A stretch of 14,263 bases of DNA, taken from CAXTSE01 sp035554115. GTDB lineage: Bacteria; Actinomycetota; Actinomycetes; Actinomycetales; Microbacteriaceae. The notes under the pieces are model-generated. The model worked only from the letters and a program-made list of their open reading frames with translations. It searched no databases and was not told where the DNA came from. A program made the translations under genes and the position numbers. Shown one piece after another: positions 1-6,631 of the stretch. The stretch's first letter is position 1; each line of letters starts with the position of its first letter. The stretch is taken from assembly GCA_035554115.1 (NCBI GenBank), contig DATMIW010000031.1:1-14263 (forward strand), given 5' to 3'.

Positions 1-852
1 CAGGTTGAGTCCTGTCGGTGTGCAATCGGGGTTCTCTCGAAGGTCAACCCGCACACGTCCTTCGACCGGGTCGATATCGATGATCGCGTTCAAGTCAAGA
101 CCGTCGGGGAGGCCGGGGAACGCATCCATCGTGGTGTCGACACGGATGGTTCCTGCAGGAAGCTCCGAGATTGCGGCGGCCGCCATCCGTTCACCGTAAT
201 CGAGCCAGTCACGCATAAATTGGCGCACCTGGTCGAGATCGTCGAAGGTCTCGCAGAACGCGTGGAGGCGACGCTCGGCGAGGCGAACGGCGCCTAGCGA
301 CGCAAGGTAATCGCCATACCAGGTGTCGAATGCCCGGATCCGCACCCGAGCCATGCCGATGACATCTTCAACATCCTGGTAATCCGTCTGCACGCGTACG
401 CACGGAAAGATCAGTGCACCCTCTTCATACACATCTCGGGCTTGCGGCATATAGGTGGTCGGCTGAGAGTTGCCGATATCCACCTGGTGCGCTTTCGCGA
501 TCGCCGTGAACATATGCTCGCCGCCGACGAAGACCGGGACGAGCAGGGTGTGATCGGCAGCATGGGTGTTCCCGTCGTAGGGGTTGTTGTGCAGGAACGC
601 ATCCCCCTCGGCGAAGTCAGGATGGTTGCGTCCCATCGACTGAGCAATCAGCGACGAGCCGTACACATGGACCGGAATGCCCCCTGGCGCCGAGAGAAGG
701 TCGTGATCGGCGCTCGTAATTGAACACGAGAAGTCTCGAGCTGCCATCGTTGTCGACCGCGCCGTGCGGATCATGGTGTTTGTCATCTCGCGAGTGATGC
801 TGTCAAGACGGTTGGCCATGATCGCGAGCGTCACAGGGTCGGTCGTGGTCAT
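1..852 (-). CDS. hyuB: Hydantoinase/oxoprolinase B subunit (HyuB family), N-terminal part
   Basis: The reading frame is open from an ATG at 852 to the left edge, so only the first 284 residues are visible; family members are usually over 500 residues, and the 3' part lies outside the window. The N-terminus starts MTTTDPVTLAIMANRLDSIT, the usual HyuB opening. Residues 88-101 carry HNNPYDGNTHAADH, the conserved Asp/His-rich motif of the family, followed by PVFVGGEH and DIGNSQPTTY. HyuB pairs with HyuA in ATP-dependent cyclic-amide hydrolases (5-oxoprolinase, N-methylhydantoinase) and in related ketone carboxylases. The ATG overlaps the hyuA stop by one base (TGATG). An AAGGAG lies 8 nt upstream, inside hyuA, so the two are clearly co-translated. 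The substrate cannot be read from the sequence. Confidence 0.93.
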   Translation of the reverse strand, partial: MTTTDPVTLAIMANRLDSITREMTNTMIRTARSTTMAARDFSCSITSADHDLLSAPGGIPVHVYGSSLIAQSMGRNHPDFAEGDAFLHNNPYDGNTHAADHTLLVPVFVGGEHMFTAIAKAHQVDIGNSQPTTYMPQARDVYEEGALIFPCVRVQTDYQDVEDVIGMARVRIRAFDTWYGDYLASLGAVRLAERRLHAFCETFDDLDQVRQFMRDWLDYGERMAAAAISELPAGTIRVDTTMDAFPGLPDGLDLNAIIDIDPVEGRVRVDLRENPDCTPTGLNL

Positions 853-2957
853 CAGCTCTGCTCCTTGTGGACAGTTATGAGGTAGTGAGTGGAGTGCGTC
901 TGAGCGGTGGCTCCGGGGTCGAGGACGATCGTGGTCGTCGGCTCCTCGATGACCGCGGGCCCCTCGATGAGGAGTCCGCTCGGCAGGTTCTCGACGCGGT
1001 ACACCGAGCCCTGCACGGCTGCCCCTCCGAAGTGCATCGTGCGGGTCGCCACCTCTGGTGTGGTCTCACCGCTGGCGAGATCGATGGCCAGCGAAGGCTT
1101 GCTCCGCTTCACTCGACCCTCGGCCCTCCAGCTCACAATCTCGAGGGGTGCGCCGGGTTGATTGACCGAGAAGTGCTCGAGGTGCGCCGCGTCGAATGCC
1201 GCATGCAAAGTCGGAAGCGCCGCGGGATCTGCAAAGTCGCGGATGTCCCCGAGATCGACGTCGATCTCCCAGATTTGCTGGTCATACCGTGCTTCCGCGA
1301 CAATCCGGGTGGAGCGCTCCCCCGGATGCTCAACAGAAGCAAAGAAGCTCTCCAGCTCGGCCTCGAGCTTCTGGAGGGTTGCGTTTGCCTTCTGCACGTC
1401 GAAGGAGATCGTCGACAGATAGTGCCCCGCCGACACCGTGAAACTGATGTCAGTGCATTGTCCGCCGACGGCGCTCAAACCGGAGGCCAAGCGGGGCACG
1501 ATCACGTGCTCGACGCCGAGATCACGCGCGATCCGGACGATGTTCATTCCGGCCGCTCCCCCGCCCGCGACCAGCACACAGCGGCGCGGATCCAATCCAT
1601 GCGAGATCGTCATATCCGTTGTGAAGCCGCGCATGTCTTCTGAGGTGATTCGCAGCACGGCTTCTGCAGCTTCTTCGACCGTCAGACCGAGCGGGTCGGC
1701 GAGATGAACCTGGTACGCAGTGCGTGCCGCCGCAGCGTCGAGCGTCATTCGGCCGCCGAGAAAGTTGCCCGGATCGATGTAGCCCAGCACGACCGCCGCA
1801 TCGGTAACAGTGGGCAGCTCACCCCCGCGTCCATATGAGGCCGGCCCGGGTTCTGCCCCGGCGCTCTGTGGGCCGACGCGGATCAATCCGCCGGCGTCAA
1901 TGCGCGCGATCGATCCGCCGCCCGCACCCAGCGAGCGCGTGTCCACTGCCGGAAGGCCGGTCATATGCCCGCTCCACGGAGCCCCGAGCCATTTCTCGCG
2001 TGTGTAGCTAATCTCCCTGCCGCGCGTAAGGCTGACGTCATAAGAGGTACCGCCCGTGTCGATGACGATCAGATCGCGTCCCGCAGCCGTCGGCTCGAGG
2101 TCGCCGTACTGGATACCGGCGACCGGCGCCAGGGCAGGGCCGCTGTCGATCGTCTGGATGGGTCGATCCGCCATGTCGTCAATGCTCATCACGCCGCCCG
2201 ACACATGGGTGACCATGAGCGGCTCACCGGCGAACCCGAGAGCGCGGAACCGCTTCTCAAGGTCATGCAAATGCGAACGCATAAGGGGCTTGATGGACGC
2301 ATCGATTGCGGTTGACGACGCCCGCCGATACTCCCGGACCACATTGTTGACGCGATGGCTCAGGGAATAGGCCACCCCGGGGAGGTGCTCCTCAATCAGC
2401 TCTCCGACCCGGATTTCATGGGCCGAATTCGCAACCGAGAACACCAAACACACGGCAACGGATTCCACGTCCAGCTCGCGCAGACGCGTCAGAGTCGCCA
2501 CGAGACGCTGCTCGTCGAGTTCCACAGCCACGGCACCCGAGGCCAGCACCCGTTCCCGAACCTCGAAGCTGAGGCGGCGCGGAATATAGGGCTCCGGATA
2601 CGGCGTTGCGAGGTTATAGGCGTCCTCTTTCCCCCCTTCCCGATAGAGGAGCACATCGCGAAAACCTTCTGTGGTGAGCAGGGCCGTCTTTGCGATCTTC
2701 CCTTGGAGAACCGCGTTGGTGGATCGCGTCGTCGAATAGATGAGGACGGTTGTGTCTGCCAGCAGGGCGCCGACGCTGAGCCCACAGTCGTGCGCCGCGA
2801 GCTCGACGGCATTCGAAATTCCGATGAAGAGGTCGTCCTGGGTCGTTGACGACTTGTAGAGCCCCAACACTCGGGAGGCGTCGGCAAGAACGAGGTCAGT
2901 GAAGGTGCCGCCGGTATCCACCGAAATGGTGAAGGGGGCGCGGATGGTGCCGTTCAT
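852..2957 (-). CDS. hyuA: Hydantoinase/oxoprolinase A subunit (HyuA family)
   Basis: A 701-residue protein of normal family length. Residues 12-21 (SVDTGGTFTD) form the N-terminal phosphate-binding loop of this actin/ASKHA-like ATPase family. A second one, IDTGGTSYD, lies at about residue 300, followed by SLGAGGGS, GPASYGRGG and, near residue 465, VAGGGAAGMN. The tail has the usual IEGPAVIEEPTTT. I chose the ATG at 2957 because AAGGAG sits 7 nt upstream. The in-frame ATGs further upstream (2975, 3005) would add a non-homologous stretch and place the ribosome binding site inside the gene. With HyuB it probably hydrolyses (or carboxylates) a cyclic amide or ketone using ATP in the cytoplasm. 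No key motif is missing. It is divergent from an Lrp-type regulator that probably controls it. Confidence 0.94.
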   Translation of the reverse strand: MNGTIRAPFTISVDTGGTFTDLVLADASRVLGLYKSSTTQDDLFIGISNAVELAAHDCGLSVGALLADTTVLIYSTTRSTNAVLQGKIAKTALLTTEGFRDVLLYREGGKEDAYNLATPYPEPYIPRRLSFEVRERVLASGAVAVELDEQRLVATLTRLRELDVESVAVCLVFSVANSAHEIRVGELIEEHLPGVAYSLSHRVNNVVREYRRASSTAIDASIKPLMRSHLHDLEKRFRALGFAGEPLMVTHVSGGVMSIDDMADRPIQTIDSGPALAPVAGIQYGDLEPTAAGRDLIVIDTGGTSYDVSLTRGREISYTREKWLGAPWSGHMTGLPAVDTRSLGAGGGSIARIDAGGLIRVGPQSAGAEPGPASYGRGGELPTVTDAAVVLGYIDPGNFLGGRMTLDAAAARTAYQVHLADPLGLTVEEAAEAVLRITSEDMRGFTTDMTISHGLDPRRCVLVAGGGAAGMNIVRIARDLGVEHVIVPRLASGLSAVGGQCTDISFTVSAGHYLSTISFDVQKANATLQKLEAELESFFASVEHPGERSTRIVAEARYDQQIWEIDVDLGDIRDFADPAALPTLHAAFDAAHLEHFSVNQPGAPLEIVSWRAEGRVKRSKPSLAIDLASGETTPEVATRTMHFGGAAVQGSVYRVENLPSGLLIEGPAVIEEPTTTIVLDPGATAQTHSTHYLITVHKEQS

Positions 2958-2964
2958 CGGAAGA

Positions 2965-2970
2965 CTCCTT
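2965..2970 (-). promoter_or_regulatory. Ribosome binding site that fixes the hyuA start
   Basis: CTCCTT on the plus strand reads AAGGAG on the minus strand, 7 nt ahead of the ATG at 2957. It decides the start against two upstream in-frame ATGs. Its first bases (AAAG) are also the 3' arm of the inverted repeat at 2968-2988. Confidence 0.8.
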
Positions 2971-2988
2971 TGCATGCCGACTGCAAAG
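2968..2988. repeat. Perfect inverted repeat over the hyuA leader
   Basis: CTTTGCA (2968-2974) and TGCAAAG (2982-2988) are exact reverse complements separated by 7 nt. On the hyuA strand the 3' arm runs into the AAGGAG ribosome binding site. If transcribed whole, the hairpin would pair part of the ribosome binding site. If transcription starts near 2983, as the promoter call suggests, the site is better read as a DNA operator across the start point. The sequence cannot separate these two options. Confidence 0.45.
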
Positions 2989-2989
2989 A

Positions 2990-3018
2990 AGCCTGTCATT
3001 CTCACCTAAGAGTGTCAA
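2990..3018 (-). promoter_or_regulatory. Probable sigma-70 promoter of hyuAB
   Basis: On the minus strand a perfect TTGACA (-35, at 3018-3013) is followed after 17 nt by CAGGCT (2995-2990). That hexamer is a weak -10 but keeps the important A at position 2 and T at position 6, and it has a TG one base upstream as in extended -10 elements. Transcription would begin near 2983, giving a leader of about 26 nt to the ATG. The -35 overlaps the first repeat of the putative Lrp operator. Confidence 0.5.
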
Positions 3019-3058
3019 TACTCCTTGAAAAGATGCGGGATATTGGCAATAATCCTTG
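3016..3058. promoter_or_regulatory. Putative Lrp/AsnC operator: two direct repeats 31 bp apart
   Basis: CAATACTCCTTG (3016-3027) and CAATAATCCTTG (3047-3058) match at 11 of 12 bases and start 31 bp apart, close to three helical turns. Between them GGGATATTG (3037-3045) is an inverted half-site, and TATTGGCAATA (3041-3051) is a perfect short dyad. Repeats phased on one face of the helix suit an Lrp-family oligomer. The array begins at the hyuA -35 and extends upstream of it, beside the divergent lrp-type gene. Binding by that protein is inferred. Confidence 0.4.
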
Positions 3059-3070
3059 CACCGAACCGTG
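3058..3070. repeat. 13-bp element shared with the araC-type upstream region (copy 1)
   Basis: GCACCGAACCGTG occurs here and, identically and in the same orientation, at 13538-13550 upstream of the AraC-family gene. Its outer bases form a CAC-N6-GTG dyad. Here it lies just before the -10-like TAGAAT of the lrp-type gene, about where a -35 would be. It may be a binding site shared by the two loci. Confidence 0.4.
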
Positions 3071-3083
3071 CGCGCTGCACAAC

Positions 3084-3089
3084 TAGAAT
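3084..3089 (+). promoter_or_regulatory. -10-like box of the lrp-type gene
   Basis: TAGAAT matches TATAAT at 5 of 6 bases and lies 21 nt before the ATG at 3111. No good -35 is found 16-18 bp upstream, where the shared 13-bp element lies instead. This would fit an activator-dependent promoter, but the call is weak. Confidence 0.3.
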
Positions 3090-3110
3090 TCGTTTCAATG
3101 GGGTGCCGCA

Positions 3111-4022
3111 ATGCCTGAAGCTGTCGACGACAAAGATCTACAACTCGTCGAGCTATTGCGCGATGACGGCAGACTCAGCTACTCCGAGTTAGGAAAAGCT
3201 GTCTCCCTGTCCGCCGACGCAGTGCGCGCCCGGCTGGATCGAATGGTCGACGCCGGCGACCTTCGGCTCGTCGCACTCGTCGACCCTGCTCTCGTCGGAC
3301 GCTCCGTGCGCATTTCGGTGGGAATAACGGTCGCCGGCGACCCGGACGCATTCGCCGCATGGTGCCGCGCCCGACACGAGATCATCCATCTCGTCCGCAC
3401 GCTCGGGCGCTTCACCTTCTTCGCCGAGGTCATCACCGAGTCCCTCGAGCATGCCCATCGCTTCGTCGCCCAGCACCTAAGCGGCGCGCCCGGATGGCTC
3501 TCATCAGAAATGTGGCCCGTGCTGCGCATCGACAAATGGCGAGAAGACACCCGTGCCCCCCACGTAGAGCGGTCCACACTTGACCGCCTTCTGCTGACCG
3601 ACGACGATCGTGAATTGCTGCGCGAGCTCGTTATCTCGCCCCGCATCCAGTTCCGAGAACTGTCGGAGCGCCTGGACAGGCCCTACGCAACGGTGCGGCG
3701 CCGCGCGATCGCCCTTCTCAAGGCGGGTGTCATTCGTCCCACGGTCAGCACGAACGAACTCGTCTTCACGCACTCTCAACTGGCCATCGTGATGATTCAC
3801 GCTCACCCTTCGGCTCGTGACGGACTGGCCTCCGACAGCTCCGTGACGATCCTCACCACGACCGGCGGCGCTCACCAGTTCATCGGGGAGATCATGGCTT
3901 CGTCGATCGGAGAACTCGGGTCGGTCACCGACCGCCTACAGGAAACCGTTTCGGGTATCTCGTCGATTGAACTTTTGCCGTACGTGGCTGTGGACAAGCT
4001 GCCCGCATCGCTCGAGATCTGA
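3111..4022 (+). CDS. Lrp/AsnC-family regulator with duplicated HTH and ligand domains
   Basis: A 303-residue protein, about twice the usual 150-residue Lrp. Residues 5-50 form a first AsnC-type winged HTH (DDKDLQLVELLRDDGRLSYS, then SADAVRARLDRMVDAGDL). An alpha/beta RAM-like domain follows to about 150. A second HTH lies at about 160-205 (DDDRELLRELV, then YATVRRRAIALLKAGVI), and a second RAM-like domain reaches the C-terminus. This tandem layout is known in actinobacteria. Such proteins usually sense a small metabolite and control the adjacent divergent gene, here hyuAB. The start at 3111 is the only in-frame ATG in a suitable place; its ribosome binding site (GGGG) is weak, so translation may be low. 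It ends 6 bp before the end of the convergent dehydrogenase gene, with no terminator visible between them. Confidence 0.9.
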   Translation: MPEAVDDKDLQLVELLRDDGRLSYSELGKAVSLSADAVRARLDRMVDAGDLRLVALVDPALVGRSVRISVGITVAGDPDAFAAWCRARHEIIHLVRTLGRFTFFAEVITESLEHAHRFVAQHLSGAPGWLSSEMWPVLRIDKWREDTRAPHVERSTLDRLLLTDDDRELLRELVISPRIQFRELSERLDRPYATVRRRAIALLKAGVIRPTVSTNELVFTHSQLAIVMIHAHPSARDGLASDSSVTILTTTGGAHQFIGEIMASSIGELGSVTDRLQETVSGISSIELLPYVAVDKLPASLEI

Positions 4023-4028
4023 CCCCGG

Positions 4029-5048
4029 TCACTCGTCTGCGAACTCGAAGACAATGCGGGCCGGGACCTTGGCGGCAAGCACCTCCTGCATCGCGAGCGC
4101 AACGTCCTCGAGCTCGCGAACTTCTGTGACGACCTCGGTTCGTCCCGCCGCGTGCAGGGCGAAAACCTCGCGCAGATCCTGGCGGGTGCCGACGATCGAG
4201 CCGATCACGGAAATGCCTTTCAGCACGGTCTCGAAGATCGGCAGCTCGAACGCGCCGTCCTTCGGCAGTCCGACGCAGATCAGCCGGCCGCCGCGCCGAA
4301 GGCTGGCGAACGCCTGCTTAAAGACCTCAGATGATGCAGCGAGAACGATTGCCACATCAGCCCCACCCACAGCCTGGATCGCGTCGACGGGATCCTCTTT
4401 GCTCGCGTTGACAACATGGTCGGCACCGAGTCGGGTGGCAAGGTCGAGTTTCTCATCAACGACGTCGACCGCTGTCACAAGGCCCCCGACGAGCTTCGCG
4501 TACTGCACAGCGAGGTGACCCAGACCACCGATCCCGAAAACTGCTACACGCTCAGCAGGCACGACATGGGCGACCTTCACGGCCTTGTACGTTGTCACGC
4601 CCGCGCAGGTCAACGGTGCGGCATCCCGCGCCGAGACGCCGTCCGGAACTTTCACCACATAGCGGGCGTCAGCCGTCGAGTATTCCCGCAGACCACCATC
4701 GATGGAATAGCCCGTGTTGCGCTGGCTTTCGCAGAGCGTCTCGCGCCCGTCGATGCAGTAGCCACAGCTTCCGCATCCGAATCCGAACCACGGCATAGCG
4801 ACGCGGTCCCCCACCGCGACCTCTGTCACATCGGCCCCGACTCCCTCAACGATGCCGACGCCCTCGTGGCCCGGCGTGAACGGAAGGGTGGGCCGAACCG
4901 GCCAATCGCCGCGAGCAGCGTGGATGTCGGTGTGGCACAGGCCGGACGCCTCGAGTCTGACAAGGGCCTCGTGCGCGGCGGGGGTGGGCCGGGGCACGTC
5001 ACGAACAACCGGATAGCTGGTGAAGTCTTCGACGACTACGGCGCGCAT
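4029..5048 (-). CDS. Zinc-dependent medium-chain alcohol dehydrogenase
   Basis: 339 residues, normal length for the AdhP-like class. Catalytic zinc ligands are visible as C38 (GLCHTD), H61-E62 (GHE) and C148 (LTCAGVTTYKA). The structural zinc cysteines are C92, C95, C98 and C106. The Rossmann loop GIGGLG is at 172-177, with D196 at the end of the second strand, which favours NAD(H) over NADP(H). It should oxidise a primary alcohol or reduce the aldehyde in the cytoplasm. AAGGAG 5 nt before the ATG fixes the start. It converges on the lrp-type gene. A role with HyuAB, for example handling an alcohol or aldehyde from the same substrate, is only a guess from position. Confidence 0.94.
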   Translation of the reverse strand: MRAVVVEDFTSYPVVRDVPRPTPAAHEALVRLEASGLCHTDIHAARGDWPVRPTLPFTPGHEGVGIVEGVGADVTEVAVGDRVAMPWFGFGCGSCGYCIDGRETLCESQRNTGYSIDGGLREYSTADARYVVKVPDGVSARDAAPLTCAGVTTYKAVKVAHVVPAERVAVFGIGGLGHLAVQYAKLVGGLVTAVDVVDEKLDLATRLGADHVVNASKEDPVDAIQAVGGADVAIVLAASSEVFKQAFASLRRGGRLICVGLPKDGAFELPIFETVLKGISVIGSIVGTRQDLREVFALHAAGRTEVVTEVRELEDVALAMQEVLAAKVPARIVFEFADE

Positions 5049-5242
5049 GGCTCTCCTTCGAGTCCGGATGGGATCTCATCATGCGGCATCTCCTCCCATT
5101 CCGTGTCGAAACGCCGGAATCCGCCGGGCATACCCAGCCAGGCAGCCTGTGCAAGCTCTGGGCGCCACCTGAGAAAGCAAGCAATGGCTCCGTCGGCCTT
5201 AAGGCTCGGCGCGTATCGTCGCCACCTTCGAACCCCACACAC
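5036..5242 (-). CDS. Possible small ORF upstream of and overlapping the dehydrogenase gene
   Basis: A GTG-started frame of 68 codons ends with a TAG that overlaps the start of the alcohol dehydrogenase gene by 13 nt. The dehydrogenase ribosome binding site therefore lies inside it, as is common in coupled gene pairs. Its C-terminal half (PGGFRRFDTEWEEMP and on) has a protein-like mix of W, F, E and D, unlike most antisense readings of high-GC genes. Against it: I see no ribosome binding site before the GTG, an in-frame stop lies directly upstream, and third-position GC is only about 60 percent by hand count, lower than in nearby genes. I recognise no family. It could be a real small gene, the remnant of a longer one, or chance. 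Confidence 0.28.
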   Translation of the reverse strand: MCGVRRWRRYAPSLKADGAIACFLRWRPELAQAAWLGMPGGFRRFDTEWEEMPHDEIPSGLEGEPCAP

Positions 5243-5287
5243 CTAGCGGCCGTCATCGGTCCCCATAGGCAGGAGTCCGTCATCGAT

Positions 5288-6631
5288 TTGCAGCAACTGT
5301 GGAATAGCGTCATCGGCACTCTCGGCCCCATCATCGACCAGTTGGGCATCTGGGCGGAGGCTGTTCGACCCTTCATGCCCGTCGCGGTCGCCGGAGCGAT
5401 CGTGTGGGGGCTGTGGTTCGTTCGCCGGGTGATGTCGCATCGCGCGCGGCCGATTGTGACCAGATACCGGGCCAGCACTTCGGTTGTCGTGCCGTCCTAC
5501 CACGAGGACCCCGACATCCTTCTCGACTGTCTGGAGACCTGGCGACAGCAAGGCCCGGGCGAGATCATCATCGTTTTGGATGTGGCGGATCTCGAGGCCT
5601 ATGACCGGATCGTCGCCCTTGGCGACTCGCGCGTCAACCCGATTCTTTATGACCACGTCGGCAAACGCTCGGCGCTCGGCATCGGCATCCGCGCGGCGCG
5701 CAACGATCTCTTGCTGCTCGTGGACTCTGACACTCGATGGACCCCAGGCTTACTCGAGGCAGTACAGATGCCGTTCGAAGACCCCGAGGTCGGCGCCGTT
5801 AGTACCCAGCAGAACGTCTATCAGCGCTCGACGAGCGTGTGGCGGCGGATTGCCGACTGGATGGTCAACTTGCGCTACTACGACTACGTCCCCGCAATGG
5901 GTCGGGCGGGTGCGGTGCCATGTGCCTCCGGGCGCACCGCTGCCTACCGTCGCCGGGCCGTGCGCGCCGTGCTCGATCAGCTCGAGAACGAGTTCTTCCT
6001 CGGGCGTCGCTGCATCGCCGGCGATGATGGTCGCCTGACGTGGCTCATCTTGGCCGCCGGTTATAAGACGGTTCATCAGTCATCCGCACGCGCCCTGTCG
6101 ATGTTCCCCTCCACGTTCCGCGCCTTCGTAAAACAACGGGTGCGCTGGAGTAGGAACTCGTTCCGGTGCTATCTGACGGCTGTCGCCAAAGGGTGGCTGT
6201 GGCGCCAACCGATGATCACGCAGCTCACCGTGCTGCAGATCCTTTTGACGCCTGTCACGATGGGCATGAGCCTTGCGTACCTGCTCTTCGCCCGTCTGGA
6301 ATTCACCCCGATAGGCATCACCCTTGCGGTGGGATGGGTCGTGCTCGGACGCGGCATCCGCGGGATCTCGCACCTCAAGCGGCATCCCCGTGACCTTCTG
6401 CTGCTGCCGCTTATGACACTGGTCGTGATCCTGGTGGCGCTCCCGATCAAGCTGTACGCCTTCATGACGATGAACAAGCAGGGCTGGCTTACCCGTGGGG
6501 CGGGGCAGATCGGCGGCGACGGGCAGAACGCGCGAACTCTGCGTGCCCCATTGCAGGTTCCGCCTCGTCAGACCCAGCCTTCTCAGACCCAGACACTGCA
6601 TGCCCGCCCGCAGAAGGGGATGACCTCATGA
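5288..6631 (+). CDS. Hyaluronan-synthase-like processive GT2 glycosyltransferase
   Basis: About 447 residues from a TTG start. A membrane helix (about 30-49) precedes a GT-A domain: VVVPSYHED at 66-74, GKRSAL at 125-130, the DxD motif DSD at 146-148, CASGRTAAYRR near 212, the acceptor motif GDD at 245-247 and the processive signature QRVRW at 283-287. Two or three membrane helices follow (about 305-390), ending in NKQGWLTRG. The order and spacing resemble HasA, NodC and Alg8 synthases, which polymerise a nucleotide sugar on the inner face and export the chain through the same protein. A Gln/Pro/Thr-rich tail with a duplicated CAGACCCAG closes it. Start: TTG at 5288 has AGGAG 12 nt upstream. 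An ATG at 5081 would add 69 low-complexity residues with lower third-position GC, and an ATG at 5375 (MPVAV) is a third option. First gene of the polysaccharide operon; the sugar specificity is not readable. Confidence 0.88.
   Translation: MQQLWNSVIGTLGPIIDQLGIWAEAVRPFMPVAVAGAIVWGLWFVRRVMSHRARPIVTRYRASTSVVVPSYHEDPDILLDCLETWRQQGPGEIIIVLDVADLEAYDRIVALGDSRVNPILYDHVGKRSALGIGIRAARNDLLLLVDSDTRWTPGLLEAVQMPFEDPEVGAVSTQQNVYQRSTSVWRRIADWMVNLRYYDYVPAMGRAGAVPCASGRTAAYRRRAVRAVLDQLENEFFLGRRCIAGDDGRLTWLILAAGYKTVHQSSARALSMFPSTFRAFVKQRVRWSRNSFRCYLTAVAKGWLWRQPMITQLTVLQILLTPVTMGMSLAYLLFARLEFTPIGITLAVGWVVLGRGIRGISHLKRHPRDLLLLPLMTLVVILVALPIKLYAFMTMNKQGWLTRGAGQIGGDGQNARTLRAPLQVPPRQTQPSQTQTLHARPQKGMTS

Noticed and set aside
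5288..6631. Calling the synthase HasA (hyaluronan synthase) outright
   Set aside because: The motif order is HasA-like, but HasA, Alg8, NodC and related enzymes share these motifs and the donor sugars cannot be told by eye.
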